Assembly (NCBI RefSeq): GCF_013001025.1
Contig: NZ_CP053021.1
Coordinates: 3,872,001 to 3,936,000, forward strand
DNA: 64,000 nt
Source of the DNA: Sphingobium yanoikuyae
Lineage (GTDB): Bacteria; Pseudomonadota; Alphaproteobacteria; Sphingomonadales; Sphingomonadaceae
Reading direction: 5' to 3'
Below the pieces are notes generated by a model. It saw only the letters and a list, made by a program, of their open reading frames with translations. It was not told where the DNA came from and did no database searches. Both the position numbers and the translations under genes were made by a program. The first letter of the stretch is position 1. Every line of letters starts with the position of its first letter. Shown one piece after another: positions 15,857-26,182 of this stretch.

Positions 15857-17321
15857 AGGCGGCGCACCGCCCCTCGTCACCGCCCATGCCGACCATGGCC
15901 GCCGCCTGATCGCGGCCGTGGACGAGGAGGCGCGCCGGCTTGGCATAGCCGTCGGCATGACGGTAACGCGCGCCCGGTCGCTGGCGCCGGACCTGGACGT
16001 CGTGGATGCCGATCCCGAGGGAGATCTTGAGGGCCTGCGCCGGCTCGCTCTGTGGGCAGGAAAGCGCTATTCTCCGATCGTCGCGCCCGATCCATCTGAT
16101 GGCCTGTGGATCGATATTACCGGCTGCGCCCATCTTTTCGAGGGTGAAGTGCCACTCCTCAAGGACATGATGCGCCGGGTCAGTGGCTCGGGCCTCGCCT
16201 GCCAGGTCGCGGTCGCCGACACGCCCGGTTGCGCCCATGCGGTGGCACGGTTTGTGCCATCAGGACGGCCGAACATCATCGAGCCCGGGGCCACGCGCGC
16301 CGCGCTCTCGATCATGCCGGTGTCGGCGCTGCGCATCGAGCCGGGCGTCGTGAGCGAACTGCGCCGCATGGGGTTCGAGCGCATCGAGCAGCTGATCGCC
16401 GCGCCGCGTGCGCCCCTCGCCAAGCGGTTCGGCCGGCAGCTCTACAAACGGCTCGACCAGGCCCTGGGCCAGGTGCCCGAACCCATCGATCCGATCTACC
16501 GCGCCAGCTTGCCGCGCGTGCGGCGCAGCCTGCTCGAACCGATCGGTACCGCCGATGCCATTGGCCAGGTCATCGCGGACCTGTGCACCGATCTTGCCCG
16601 CCTCCTGCTGCGCGCGGGGACAGGCGCGCGCCGGCTCGATCTTCATTTCGAGCGGGTCGATGGCGCCAGGCAGGCCGTGCGGGTCGGGACTGCTTCCCCC
16701 TCGCGCGATGTGCGTCATTTGGCAAAGCTGCTCTCCCAGAAGATCGAGACGATTGATCCGGGCATGGGGATCGAGGCCATGGCACTGGTCGCGTCGCTCA
16801 CCCAGCCCATGGCGGCCGCCCAGGTCGGGAGCGTCCTTGCCGGTGAAGAGCGCGGCCCGGATCTCGCCGCGATCGTCGATGCGCTCGCCAATCGCTTTGG
16901 CGCGCGCAGCCTCTATCGCTCGGCGCCGCGCGCAAGCAGCATGCCCGAACGCGAAGTCGGGCATGTCGCGCCGCTGTCATCGGCCGGCGGCGCTGGCTGG
17001 GCCGATGATCTTCCCCGGCCTGCCCGCATGCTGGTCCCGCCAGAGCCTGTCGACGTGATGGCGATGCTGCCCGATCATCCGCCTGCCATGTTCGTCTGGC
17101 GGGGGCGGCGCCATCGGATCGCCCAGGCCGATGGGCCAGAGCGCCTGCATGGCGAATGGTGGCGTGAGGGCGGCCATGAGGCAGACACACCCTATGCCGT
17201 GCGGGATTATTTCCAGGTCGAGACGGTGAGCGGCGCGCGATACTGGCTGTTCCGCATGGGGGATGGTGAGCAGGCGTCGACCGGCCCGATGCGCTGGTTC
17301 ATCCATGGTGCCTTTGCATGA
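15780..17321 (+). CDS. imuB: ImuB, Y-family-like polymerase adaptor (cassette 1)
   Basis: 513 residues. It starts [18 protein letters not shown], where true Y-family polymerases have the first catalytic Asp; ImuB proteins are inactive and act as a hub joining ImuA, DnaE2 and the beta clamp. Palm and thumb motifs remain ([59 protein letters not shown]). The C-terminal part ([41 protein letters not shown]) is typical of the family. It overlaps dnaE2 by four bases (ATGA). Confidence 0.92.
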   Translation: MRRVVSLFLPRWSTDRIRRKAGRPPEGGAPPLVTAHADHGRRLIAAVDEEARRLGIAVGMTVTRARSLAPDLDVVDADPEGDLEGLRRLALWAGKRYSPIVAPDPSDGLWIDITGCAHLFEGEVPLLKDMMRRVSGSGLACQVAVADTPGCAHAVARFVPSGRPNIIEPGATRAALSIMPVSALRIEPGVVSELRRMGFERIEQLIAAPRAPLAKRFGRQLYKRLDQALGQVPEPIDPIYRASLPRVRRSLLEPIGTADAIGQVIADLCTDLARLLLRAGTGARRLDLHFERVDGARQAVRVGTASPSRDVRHLAKLLSQKIETIDPGMGIEAMALVASLTQPMAAAQVGSVLAGEERGPDLAAIVDALANRFGARSLYRSAPRASSMPEREVGHVAPLSSAGGAGWADDLPRPARMLVPPEPVDVMAMLPDHPPAMFVWRGRRHRIAQADGPERLHGEWWREGGHEADTPYAVRDYFQVETVSGARYWLFRMGDGEQASTGPMRWFIHGAFA

Positions 17322-20300
17322 TGTCCGAGAATGATCACGACCATGATCTCGAGGACGATCTTGAGGGCGCCCGCTATGTCGAGCTGCAGGTCACCAGCCA
17401 TTTCTCCTTCCTGCGCGGTGCCTCCAGCCCTGAGGAGCTGTTCTCGGCTGCCGCGCTGCTGGGCCTGCCTGCGCTAGGCATCACCGACCGCAACAGTTTT
17501 GCCGGTGCCGTACGGGCCTGGGACGCACAGAAGGTCACCGGCTGCCGCGCGATCATTGGCTGCCGCCTTGACCTTGTCTGCGGCACCTCGCTTCTCGTCT
17601 ATCCAACTGACCGGGAGGCCTATTCGCGGCTCTGCCGGCTTTTGAGCATCGGCAAGGCCCGTGGCGGCAAGGGCAGCTGCCATCTCGACTGGTCGGACGT
17701 GGCGGACTGGGGGGAAGGAATGATCGGCATATTGGTGCCCGACCGCGCCGATGCGGCGTGCGAGGAGGCGCTCGACCGGCTTGCTGCCATCTTCGGGCCC
17801 CGCGCCTATCTCGCCCTCTCGATCCGGCGCCGGCCCCGCGATGCGATCCGGCTGCGCGATCTTGGCTGCCTCGCCGCGCGCGCCGGGGTGCAGACCGTCG
17901 CCACCGGCGACATTCTCTACCATGCGCCCGAGCGCCGGCTGCTGCAGGATGTGGTGAGCTGCATCCGCGAAAAATGCACGGTCGATACGCTGGGCCAGCG
18001 CCGCGAGCGTTTTGCCGACCGGCATCTCAAATCCGTCGCGGAAATGGAGCGGCTTTTCACCCGCTATCTTGGCGACCTGACGCCGCTCCGCCGCAGCGTC
18101 GAGATTGCGCGGGCCTGCCGCTTCGACCTGGCGCAGCTCACCTACACCTATCCCGACGAGATCGGGGAAAGCGGCCTTACCCCGCAGCAGGAACTCGAGC
18201 GCCTCACATGGACAAAGGCGCCGAGCCGCTATCCTCATGGGGTTCCCGACAATGTCCGCGAACAGCTTGCCCATGAGCTTCGGCTGATCGGCGAGCTTGC
18301 CTATGCGCCCTATTTCCTCACCGTCCATTCGATCGTCCAGTTTGCCCGATCGAAGGATATTCTCTGCCAAGGGCGCGGCAGCGCCGCCAATTCGGCGGTC
18401 TGCTTCGTGCTCGGCATCACCTCGATCGACCCGGTCAAATCCGAACTGCTCTTCGAGCGCTTCGTGTCGGCCGAGCGGCGCGAGCCTCCTGATATCGACG
18501 TCGATTTCGAGCATGAGCGGCGTGAGGAAGTGATCCAGTGGATTTACGAGACCTATGGCCGCGAACGTTCGGCGCTGACCGCCGTCATCTCCCGCTTTCG
18601 CGCGCGCGGCGCGGTGCGCGAGGTGGGCAAGGCGCTGGGACTCAGCGAAGACATGCTGTCAGGGCTTTCAAGCCAGGTCTGGGGCTGGGCGCGCGATGGG
18701 GTCGAGGCGAAGCATGCACAGGAACTCAACCTCGACACGAGCGACAAGCGCCTGGCGCTGACGCTCGAGCTCGCCCGCACCCTCATCAATACGCCGCGGC
18801 ACATGTCCCAGCATCCCGGCGGCTTCGTTCTGACCCTGGGACGGCTCGACGAGCTGGTGCCGATCGAGCCCGCTGCCATGGCCGATCGCCAGATCATCGA
18901 ATGGGACAAGGATGATATCGATGCGCTCGGCTTCATGAAGGTCGATGTGCTGGGCCTTGGCATGCTGGGCTGCATGCGCCGCGCCTTCGCTCTGCTCGAG
19001 GATGACAAGGGCATCGCAATGGACCTGGCCTCCATTCCCCATGATGATCCCGACACCTTTGCGATGATCCGCAAGGCCGATACGCTGGGCGTCTTCCAGA
19101 TCGAGAGCCGGGCGCAGATGGCGATGCTGCCCCGGATCAAGCCGACCAAATTCTATGACCTGGTGGTCGAGGTGGCGATCGTACGCCCGGGCCCGATCCA
19201 GGGCGACATGGTCCATCCATACCTGCGCCGCCGCGAGGGGAAGGAAGCGATCAGCTATCCGACGCAGGAACTGCGCCGGGTGCTGGAGAAGACCCTGGGC
19301 GTTCCCCTCTTCCAGGAACAGGCGATGCGCGTCGCGATCGAATGCGCGGGCTTCACGCCGTCGGAGGCAGATCTGTTGCGCCGGGCGATGGCGACCTTCA
19401 AGCTGACCGGCGGGGTGTCCCATTTCCGCGACAAGCTCATCAACGGCATGATCGCGCGTGGCTATGAACGCGACTTTGCCGAACAGACGTTCAAGCAGAT
19501 CGAGGGCTTTGGCTCCTACGGTTTTCCAGAGAGCCATGCCGCCTCCTTCGCCCTCATCGCCTATGCCTCCTCCTGGATGAAATGCCATCATCCCGACGTC
19601 TTTTGCGCAGCGCTTCTCAACGCCCAGCCCATGGGCTTTTATGCTCCCGCCCAGATCGTGCGGGACGCGCGCCAGCATGGGGTCGAGGTCCGCCCGATCG
19701 ATGTCAATCACAGCCGCTGGGACTGCACGCTCGAGCCGACCCAGGGCCGCTATCATGCGTTGAGGATCGGCCTGCGCTATGCGCGCGAGCTCAAAAATGC
19801 CGATGGTGCCGCTATTGTCCTGGCTCGGGGCAATGACCCCTATGCCAGCGTCGAGGAAATTCAGCGCCGCGCCGGCGTCAGCGGCCGCGCGCTCGACCGG
19901 ATCGGCCATGCCGGTGGCTTTGGTTCGCTGGCGCTCTCGCGCCGCGCCGGCCTCTGGGAGGTGAAGGGTCTTGGCGAAGAGCCCCTGCCGCTCTTTGCCG
20001 CAGCGGACGCGCGGGCAGGCAAGCTCCGCCCCGAAGCGATTGAGCCGAACGTCATTCTCCCGCAGATGGGCGAAGGCGAGGAAGTGGTCGAGGATTATCG
20101 CGCGATCGGGCTCTCGCTGCGCGCCCATCCGCTCGCCTTCCTGCGCGACGAATTGGCGCGCCGGAAGATGGTGACCTGCGCCGCGCTCAAGGATATTCGC
20201 GACGGGCGATGGGTCAATCTCGCCGGTCTCGTTCTCCTGCGGCAGAAGCCGGGTTCCGCCAAGGGCACCATGTTCATCACGCTCGAGGATGAGACCGATG

Positions 20301-20671
20301 TCGCCAATCTCGTCGTCTGGCCCAATCTTTTCGAGAAGCATCGGCGCGTGGTGCTCGGCGCCTCGATGATGGGCGTGCGCGGCCAGGTCCAGAAGGAAGG
20401 CGAGGTCATCCATCTCATCGCCCAGCGGCTCGACGACCTCTCCCCTCTCCTCGCTAGCGTCGGGCAGCGGGCGGATGTGGCGAGCATCTATCAGGTCAGC
20501 CGCGCCGATATCGTGAAGAGCGCCATGGCCCCCGATCCGCGCGATGCGGCGAACAGGCCGCTCGGGCGCGGACCCCGCGATCTTTACGATCCTGATCTGC
20601 GCCTGGGCTCGGGCATCATTCCGGGCCAGCCGACAGAGGGCATCAAGGTCAAGACACGGGATTTTCGCTGA
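17318..20671 (+). CDS. dnaE2: DnaE2/ImuC error-prone DNA polymerase III alpha subunit (cassette 1)
   Basis: 1117 residues. Order: N-terminal PHP domain ([20 protein letters not shown]), polymerase core with [19 protein letters not shown] and the metal-binding Asp pair in [16 protein letters not shown], then the third-Asp region [20 protein letters not shown]. Next comes the fingers/HhH region ([24 protein letters not shown]) and an OB fold near the end ([24 protein letters not shown]). It performs lesion bypass with ImuA and ImuB under SOS control. ATG 17318 overlaps the imuB stop. The 24-bp gap to the convergent downstream gene has no obvious terminator. Confidence 0.95.
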   Translation: MMSENDHDHDLEDDLEGARYVELQVTSHFSFLRGASSPEELFSAAALLGLPALGITDRNSFAGAVRAWDAQKVTGCRAIIGCRLDLVCGTSLLVYPTDREAYSRLCRLLSIGKARGGKGSCHLDWSDVADWGEGMIGILVPDRADAACEEALDRLAAIFGPRAYLALSIRRRPRDAIRLRDLGCLAARAGVQTVATGDILYHAPERRLLQDVVSCIREKCTVDTLGQRRERFADRHLKSVAEMERLFTRYLGDLTPLRRSVEIARACRFDLAQLTYTYPDEIGESGLTPQQELERLTWTKAPSRYPHGVPDNVREQLAHELRLIGELAYAPYFLTVHSIVQFARSKDILCQGRGSAANSAVCFVLGITSIDPVKSELLFERFVSAERREPPDIDVDFEHERREEVIQWIYETYGRERSALTAVISRFRARGAVREVGKALGLSEDMLSGLSSQVWGWARDGVEAKHAQELNLDTSDKRLALTLELARTLINTPRHMSQHPGGFVLTLGRLDELVPIEPAAMADRQIIEWDKDDIDALGFMKVDVLGLGMLGCMRRAFALLEDDKGIAMDLASIPHDDPDTFAMIRKADTLGVFQIESRAQMAMLPRIKPTKFYDLVVEVAIVRPGPIQGDMVHPYLRRREGKEAISYPTQELRRVLEKTLGVPLFQEQAMRVAIECAGFTPSEADLLRRAMATFKLTGGVSHFRDKLINGMIARGYERDFAEQTFKQIEGFGSYGFPESHAASFALIAYASSWMKCHHPDVFCAALLNAQPMGFYAPAQIVRDARQHGVEVRPIDVNHSRWDCTLEPTQGRYHALRIGLRYARELKNADGAAIVLARGNDPYASVEEIQRRAGVSGRALDRIGHAGGFGSLALSRRAGLWEVKGLGEEPLPLFAAADARAGKLRPEAIEPNVILPQMGEGEEVVEDYRAIGLSLRAHPLAFLRDELARRKMVTCAALKDIRDGRWVNLAGLVLLRQKPGSAKGTMFITLEDETDVANLVVWPNLFEKHRRVVLGASMMGVRGQVQKEGEVIHLIAQRLDDLSPLLASVGQRADVASIYQVSRADIVKSAMAPDPRDAANRPLGRGPRDLYDPDLRLGSGIIPGQPTEGIKVKTRDFR

Positions 20672-20695
20672 AAGGCGGCAAGCCGGCGGTGCGGC

Positions 20696-20896
20696 TCAGG
20701 CCGGCTCGATCTGCTCGACATCGAGCATGTCGAAATCGGATCTCGTTCCCACGACCCGGACCTTCTGGCCAAGAAGATGCCGGCAGGATCTGGGGCAATC
20801 GAGCCGCCATTCCCCACCATCGGCGACACGCAGCACGGTATAGGGATCGCCGCCAAGCAGGATGCCGAACAGTTCGTGCCGCGTGCCGCGTGGCAT
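20696..20896 (-). CDS. DUF5818-like small protein
   Basis: 66 residues from ATG 20896; a longer frame upstream is antisense noise from the nuclease gene. MPRGTRHELFGILLGGDPYTVLRVADGG and HLLGQKVRVVGTRSDFDMLDVEQIEPA form a small beta-barrel (OB-like) pattern that matches my memory of DUF5818 in sphingomonads, function unknown. It is convergent with dnaE2 and only one base from the end of the broken nuclease gene. Confidence 0.7.
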   Translation of the reverse strand: MPRGTRHELFGILLGGDPYTVLRVADGGEWRLDCPRSCRHLLGQKVRVVGTRSDFDMLDVEQIEPA

Positions 20897-20897
20897 G

Positions 20898-21728
20898 TCA
20901 TTTGTGCCTTGAAGGCTTGCGGGGAGTTTGAGCCTGGGACGGGTTCTGGTCCTGCGGATTCTCGAACACCCAGTTGAGATAGGCGGCGATGCGGATACCA
21001 CCGCGCTTGAGCCGATCATCAAGCTCGACCCGGTGCTGATAGGCATAGTCCCAGGACAGGCTGGTATCGGTGGGATAGATGGTCTTGCGCAGCGCGATGC
21101 TCTCGCGGATCCACGTACCGGGATCGCGATCATTCCAGGCAATGATCTGTTGCGGCGTGATCGCGCGCGACAGCCAGTCGGCGAGTTCCGAATAGGACAG
21201 CGACCGCTGCTCGATCATCGCGCTGTCCCAGACCGAATGGAGATTGGTCGAGCGAACGAACCAGCTCACCTTCATGTCATTGCCACCCCGGTCGTTGCCG
21301 CCGCCGGCATGAAGCGGCTGATGCAGGTCGCCGATGATATGGACGATAAAGCGCAGGGCCAGGCGCTTGTCGTCGATCGAGGCGGCGGGATTGCGCAGCG
21401 TCGCCGTGAAGCGGTCAAGCGCGCTCATCGCGTCGCCTTCGGGCGGCGCGTCTGCGCTCGTATAGGCGTCGCCCTCGCGCACGGTCACATAATGCCATGG
21501 GCTGGCCTGCTTTTGCCAGAAATCGGCAGGGTCGGATTTCATGTCGTCGGGCTAGGTCGCCGCCTCAGCGAGATCCTCCTCGCCCAGGAGAAGCTGGACG
21601 TTAGCACGGGCCAGGCCGCTCAGATTGCGGTCCGCGATGGCGCCGGTCACCCGGTGGCCGATGGGTCCCCAGGCAAAAGCAGGTGACGTCATCGAGAGGA
21701 TAATGGCGGTTAGGATAAGTTTGCGCAT
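20898..21728 (-). pseudogene. S1/P1 nuclease interrupted by an amber codon
   Basis: From ATG 21728 there is a signal peptide (MRKLILTAIILSMTSPAFA) and mature WGPIGHRVTGAIADRNL, the zinc-binding Trp1/His start of S1/P1 nucleases. At 21554-21552 a TAG stops the frame exactly where the family has Trp in EAATW-DDMKSDPADFW. The same frame then continues for 214 codons with HYVTV, HIIGDLHQPLHAGG, NLHSVWDSAMI and the rest of the zinc site. A single TGG-to-TAG change thus inactivates a secreted single-strand nuclease/nucleotidase. An internal ATG at 21542 exists, but a product from it would lack the export signal and Trp1. Confidence 0.85.
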
Positions 21729-22151
21729 GGAGGCACCATTAGCATCTGTCCGCACGCGATCCAGCGATTGCCTTAATCGTCGAACCTCTTCGCTGCTGCC
21801 AAGATGCGGTCGCGTTCCAACGCTGATCGACATTTTAATCGGCGGCTCGATGCAACCAGTCAGATAATCAGCATTCAATGTCCGCCTTCAGGGGCAGTAT
21901 CAGATGCACGAATGGATGCGGAGAGCGCATTGCAGGCGAGCCGCTCCCTCCATCGCCCGAAATCAACTGGGGGCAAATGCTGACGCTGAGTATGATGTAC
22001 CGGGAATGTCGGAAGATTGTGAGGTCAAGCTCCATAGGGGGCACTCCCGCATCTGGCCCATCCTGCTCTCAAAGAGTCATTTTCAAAAACCACTCAACCC
22101 ATTGTTAATAAGGTTAATTTACCTCACCCACTCCTCCATGGGATCTGATAA
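21729..22151. other. Gene-free gap before the AT-rich island
   Basis: No gene, RNA or clear repeat seen. From about 22070 the composition becomes visibly AT-richer, which may mark the left part of the inserted DNA that continues to about 28.1 kb. Confidence 0.4.
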
Positions 22152-22931
22152 ATGCGAACACTTGATGACCTGACCGACGCAGCGAGAAGAATAGATCCGA
22201 CCCGCTTTTCATTAGATGATATTCCAGCGCTGGAAAATTTTGTTGGTACACCCGTCAGCACGGAGGGCGCTGGCGATGACATTGCTCGAGTGCGGCTCAA
22301 CCTCCAAGCAAAGTTAAACGAGCATTATTGGCAATATGTTGGCCGAACCCTTATTTTTGGCACGCCTGCAGATTTCGCCGATTCACTGAAGCACGAAAGA
22401 ATTCCAACCGTCGCTGATTATAAGCGGAAGATGGAAATGCTAATTTCCTCCGCGGACAGAATTATATCGATACTGGGAATTGAAGAGACCCTCCACGAGG
22501 GACTCAGTGTATCTGGCAGTATACCTGTCTGCCATACCCACGGATACGGAATATTCAATGTGAACCGTAACGAAATCATATATGATGAGTTCGTTAAATT
22601 ATCTGACAGCGTTTATAAACTACGCAGGTTAGCACAGAACAAAGTAGATTTGTTAAATGCGAATGGACCAGGATCACGCCCTTCAATGAGAGACCTTGCA
22701 CTAGAAGAACTCTATGTGAATCTTCGGAACACATACACGTTTTGGTGGAAGGCGAATCCAACGGTCAGCGTCAATAAAAATGTCGGATCCCCGGCCAAAG
22801 GCGGACCTCTGGTTAGATTCATACAATTTTGTGCAGGAAAAATTCTAGAACGAGATATCAAGGCACAATCTGTCAAAGATCTTCTTAGATCCATCGATAA
22901 GAATTCATCATTCTCACCACCTAGTATTTAG
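22152..22931 (+). CDS. Hypothetical protein, 259 aa, low-GC
   Basis: Starts MRTLDDLTDAARRIDPTRFSLDDI. Helical, mostly soluble, no recognised domain. Notable segments are HYWQYVGRTLIFGTPADFADSL, VCHTHGYGIFNVNRNEIIYDEF (possible His/Cys site) and a C-terminal basic region VSVNKNVGSPAKGG. Codon use is strikingly AT-rich at third positions compared with the cassette upstream, a sign of recent transfer. It stands alone with several hundred gene-free bases on each side, so it could be a defence or cargo gene; nothing in the sequence proves this. Confidence 0.7.
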   Translation: MRTLDDLTDAARRIDPTRFSLDDIPALENFVGTPVSTEGAGDDIARVRLNLQAKLNEHYWQYVGRTLIFGTPADFADSLKHERIPTVADYKRKMEMLISSADRIISILGIEETLHEGLSVSGSIPVCHTHGYGIFNVNRNEIIYDEFVKLSDSVYKLRRLAQNKVDLLNANGPGSRPSMRDLALEELYVNLRNTYTFWWKANPTVSVNKNVGSPAKGGPLVRFIQFCAGKILERDIKAQSVKDLLRSIDKNSSFSPPSI

Positions 22932-23695
22932 GGATTATCTCGAAAATAGCATTGAGAATTTGCCGTTTATGTCGTCCTGGTGCATTTTGGATTCAGAAGG
23001 CTAGATGGCACGGCGGTATGAGCTGACAGCCTAGGATAGGCGACCATGGAACCTTTGCTGCCGACATGCTGCGCGACGTCGCAATACCAAAGGTTGATGA
23101 GCCTTAATCATCGGGCTTTGGTTTAGCCCATTGCGGCGCTGGAACATTTCCATGGCGTGATGCGCCAGCGACTCAGCGCCTTGGTATAAGATTACCGCTT
23201 GGCGTGCGGGCGTAGCTGCCGAATCTCTCGCAGTCTCGGCCCCGACAAAGAGATCGACTGATACTATGCGGCAAGGGCCTCAATGTTGATCATACGGTTA
23301 ACCAGTCCTGGGACGAGAGCAGATCAAGCTCATTGAACCAACGCAAACCGGATCGCTCGAACTACATAACGGCCCATGGCACCAGCAAGCCGCACCGGAG
23401 GCCTGTTGAGAAAATCTGGAGTGGGCGTTTTAGCATGGGAGATTTCCGCCCATCGCGACGAAGATCATGGCCTGCGAGAAATCGATGCGCTTCTCTTTAT
23501 CACCGACAGGTGAGCGCCATCGGATCATCCAGCCAAAGGTCAACTCGCCCCTCCCCCCGTTGTCTGGCAGGACCTCGAAAGTCTACGAATTTTTCCACAA
23601 GGCTTCGGCATATTTTGCGCCGACGGGGCTCGACCGCCAATTCCTGCGATGATCGCCTCATCGCGCGTAAAACGAATGAACAAGCGCCAACCCAG
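22932..23695. other. Gene-poor stretch, possible decayed element
   Basis: No convincing gene. Short frames (for example 23467-23652, starting MACEKSMRFSLSP) look like fragments. The frame of the following small basic protein is open back to 23333, but that part has no domain-like sequence. An origin of transfer could lie here, upstream of the mobilisation genes; no nick-site consensus could be assigned. Confidence 0.35.
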
Positions 23696-24067
23696 ATGGC
23701 ACGGGCCCGGGAGTTGGCTCGCATCATCATCCCGAGAGCCGGCCGATTGCCTGCCAATGTTCTTCGTGATGCCGAGGTCGCAGAAAAAATGGCTGAGTAT
23801 GGCGTCAGCATTCACACGCTTCGCAAAGCCATCGGCGAGGTGCGCCAGGAGAGTAAGCGCAAGATCAAAGAAAAGCAGGAGATCTATCGGCCTGAGAAGG
23901 CAGTCCCGCAGCCGCGAAGCAGCGCGGCCCAGCAGCGCCATTCGCACAGTAATGGCAGTAGCCTTGCGCCTACGGAGCAAAAAACCTCCGAAAGTCGCAA
24001 AATTACGGATCTACCTCCGCGCAGCGCGCCAATATCTATACAAGATAGCACGCGCGATAACCTATAA
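23696..24067 (+). CDS. Small basic protein at head of mobilisation genes (TraK/MobC position)
   Basis: 123 residues from ATG 23696 (ARARELARIIIPRAGRLPANV); the frame is open to 23333 and the true start is uncertain because no good ribosome site is seen. The N-terminal 65 residues look like a helix-turn-helix unit (VAEKMAEYGVSIHTLRKAIGEVRQ), followed by a charged, Ser/Pro-rich tail. It lies 12 bp before the TraL-like ATPase gene. By gene order it would correspond to the oriT-binding TraK/MobC-type protein of IncP or pTF-FC2 mob regions; sequence similarity is not evident to me. Confidence 0.5.
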   Translation: MARARELARIIIPRAGRLPANVLRDAEVAEKMAEYGVSIHTLRKAIGEVRQESKRKIKEKQEIYRPEKAVPQPRSSAAQQRHSHSNGSSLAPTEQKTSESRKITDLPPRSAPISIQDSTRDNL

Positions 24068-24079
24068 GCGAGAAAACAG

Positions 24080-24826
24080 ATGAAAAAAGAACCTGCAAAT
24101 CATATCAGTATCGATATCGAAACTAATATTCTCGGCCTAACCATTTTGGCCGTTGTAGACGGTGAAAAAGGTGGAGTCGGTAAGAGCTTTTTTGCTCGCG
24201 CGATCAGTGATTTTCTTATCACGCTATTCGGCCGCTTCCGAGGCCTTGATTTTGATGAGAGCAACGCAAACCTGGCGCGCTTCTACCACGATACGAATAT
24301 GGTTGATACCATCGAGTGGCAAAAACCGGCCGAGTGGGAGCGCGCATATGATTTGATCCTGGACACCGATCCTCGCACCCCAATAGTCATCGATTTCCCA
24401 GCGCAAATTCGAAAGACTGCGGCGACAGAATGGAACCGGTTCCTGTCGAACGAAGAAAATGGACGAAATGTTCTAGTTTTCTGGGTGATGTATCCATCCT
24501 ACGATAGCATTAATTCTTTGCGTCATCGGATGAGTGTCGTCGACCCGGCAAAAATGGTTGTGATGATCAATCTACGAGATTCGAATATCGACCTCAGTCT
24601 TTGGTCGGACAGCGCCACGCGGCGTGAATTTCTCGAACGTGGCGGAACCGAGGGTTATGTTCCGCGGCTACCAGAGAGCTTAGCCCTTCGGCTGGAAAAT
24701 GAGGACCTCTCGTTCGCGGCAGCTCGGGCGTCCGACCTCCGACCTTATCATAAGCGTGATTTGCAGGTCTTTACCCAAGAGTTTCGGGCCGAAATCCTCT
24801 CAGTCTTGAAGAAAATCCATGGGTAA
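24080..24826 (+). CDS. TraL/MobD-like P-loop ATPase
   Basis: 248 residues. A ParA/MinD-like deviant Walker A sits at residues 28-37 (GEKGGVGKSF), followed by RFRGLDFDESNANLARF and a Walker B-like VIDFPAQI, the layout of the TraL family found in IncP-type and mobilisable plasmids. The function in transfer is not well defined. Expression with the following membrane protein is shown by an 8-base overlap. Composition is AT-richer than the core genes. Confidence 0.7.
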   Translation: MKKEPANHISIDIETNILGLTILAVVDGEKGGVGKSFFARAISDFLITLFGRFRGLDFDESNANLARFYHDTNMVDTIEWQKPAEWERAYDLILDTDPRTPIVIDFPAQIRKTAATEWNRFLSNEENGRNVLVFWVMYPSYDSINSLRHRMSVVDPAKMVVMINLRDSNIDLSLWSDSATRREFLERGGTEGYVPRLPESLALRLENEDLSFAAARASDLRPYHKRDLQVFTQEFRAEILSVLKKIHG

Positions 24827-25484
24827 GCCCGAGATCCACGCGATTTTCGAGCGGGTGTTCGGGCGGTCGATGAGCGAGCACGATCATCTGGCCTTCAGCC
24901 AGATGTTCGCTGCCGGCTCACCCGAGTTGCTCGAAAGCCAGTCCTATGTGGCCGAAGTCGTCGTCAGCTATTTTCAGCTCGAGCAGCTACGCACCACAGT
25001 CGAAAATGCATCTCAGCAGATTCTCGCCAACGTCCAGCAAGATTCCGAAGCCGCGGTCAGGGCGATGGTGCAGGACGCGATCAAGCGTATCCACGCTTCA
25101 GCGCCTCAGTCATCGGTTGCCTTCTATCGTGCCACGATATTCTACGCCTTTTTCTCCATTTTCGCAGCGTTTGCTGCGGTGATGGCGGTATATGGGACTC
25201 TCAGTTGTGGCTGGATGATACCCCCATGGCTCGATGCGCGCGAGCAGGGCAAAGTCGAGTTTGCCGAAAAATTCGCGCAGGCGTCCGGTCGGCGGTGGGA
25301 CTGGAACAGAGTCGCTATCGCTCATGATCCATCTGTTTCTGAGGTTCTCAGGATCGCAGCCGATTATCGCGAAGGCCGAGACCCTTACGCCGATTTGCGC
25401 AGCACCGGCGCCTGCAAGGCTGCAGGGCATCGTGTCACCGTCGTGAGCGGCAATCGCTTTTGTCGCGTCCAGATCTCTCGGTAG
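24819..25484 (+). CDS. TraM/MobE-position membrane protein
   Basis: 221 residues. The N-terminal part is helical (ENASQQILANVQQDSEAAVRAMV, possibly coiled coil). One hydrophobic segment, IFYAFFSIFAAFAAVMAVYG (about residues 107-126), should span the membrane, and a C-terminal domain of about 90 residues follows with Cys at both ends. No family recognised by sequence. Gene order after a TraL-like ATPase suggests the TraM/MobE slot. It overlaps the ATPase gene by 8 bases. Confidence 0.6.
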   Translation: MGKPEIHAIFERVFGRSMSEHDHLAFSQMFAAGSPELLESQSYVAEVVVSYFQLEQLRTTVENASQQILANVQQDSEAAVRAMVQDAIKRIHASAPQSSVAFYRATIFYAFFSIFAAFAAVMAVYGTLSCGWMIPPWLDAREQGKVEFAEKFAQASGRRWDWNRVAIAHDPSVSEVLRIAADYREGRDPYADLRSTGACKAAGHRVTVVSGNRFCRVQISR

Positions 25485-25903
25485 ATCGCGAGCTGGCGAA
25501 AGAGCCGGTTAACACCATATCCAAAATCACGAAGGAAACATCCAATGCAGCTCTCATCTGCAGCCCTCCTCGTCGCGTCCGCGTCGCGGGGCGATATCCC
25601 GTTCATCGTGCACTCCTCTTATTGCAAGCGCAGCGCGACCGCAGCCAATTTGCATGCTGCGTCGACCATTCGCGCATCAGTGGCGATGCTCGTCGTACCG
25701 CAGGTCTGCCGCGCAATCGCACCAATATCCTATCGCAGCCGCTCGCAGTATCAGACGAGGCTCGGAAGCATCCTACGTTCGTATCATCAGCATCTCACTT
25801 CCTTCTCATCTCAGAGGCAAAAAAACGAGGCAGGATGGACCGTGTACACACGGTCGTCACGGTGCTCGGCGGCCGCCTTCTCGCACCTGGTGGGTAGTTC
25901 AAA
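25485..25903. other. Gap with a doubtful ORF (25545-25907)
   Basis: A frame beginning MQLSSAALLVASASRGDIPF at 25545 follows a GAAGGAA site and overlaps the next gene by four bases. Its Ser/Arg-rich sequence shows no domain, and two other frames are equally open. Lying directly upstream of the RHH accessory protein and relaxase genes, this is also a likely place for an origin of transfer. Confidence 0.35.
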
Positions 25904-26176
25904 ATGAGTCGGGTAGACTTCGAGAAAACGGTGCCAGTCACAATTCGACTAACAAACAAAGAGGTTGCCGCTATCGAAGCAGACGCGATGGCAGCCGGCT
26001 TGAGCCGCGCCGCATACATCCGCCGTCGCATTTTCCAACGAGCTTCATCAACGGACCACCGAACTGCCGCTCTCGCTGCGCTTCTGCAAACCCTCCATCG
26101 CGCCACGAACTTCGGTCAGACCGAACTCGCCGAGGCCATAGACATTCACATCTCTCGCCTCCTTGCAGCGGACTGA
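25904..26176 (+). CDS. Relaxosome accessory protein, ribbon-helix-helix (MobC/TraJ-like)
   Basis: 90 residues. The pattern EKTVPVTIRLTNKEVAAIEADAMAAGLSRAAYIRRRIF is a beta strand plus two helices, typical of the RHH proteins that bind oriT and recruit the relaxase. The tail TLHRATNFGQTELAEAIDIHISRLL is helical, as in MobC-type proteins. Six bases separate it from the relaxase gene, so the two are co-expressed. Confidence 0.75.
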   Translation: MSRVDFEKTVPVTIRLTNKEVAAIEADAMAAGLSRAAYIRRRIFQRASSTDHRTAALAALLQTLHRATNFGQTELAEAIDIHISRLLAAD

Positions 26177-26182
26177 TAATCG

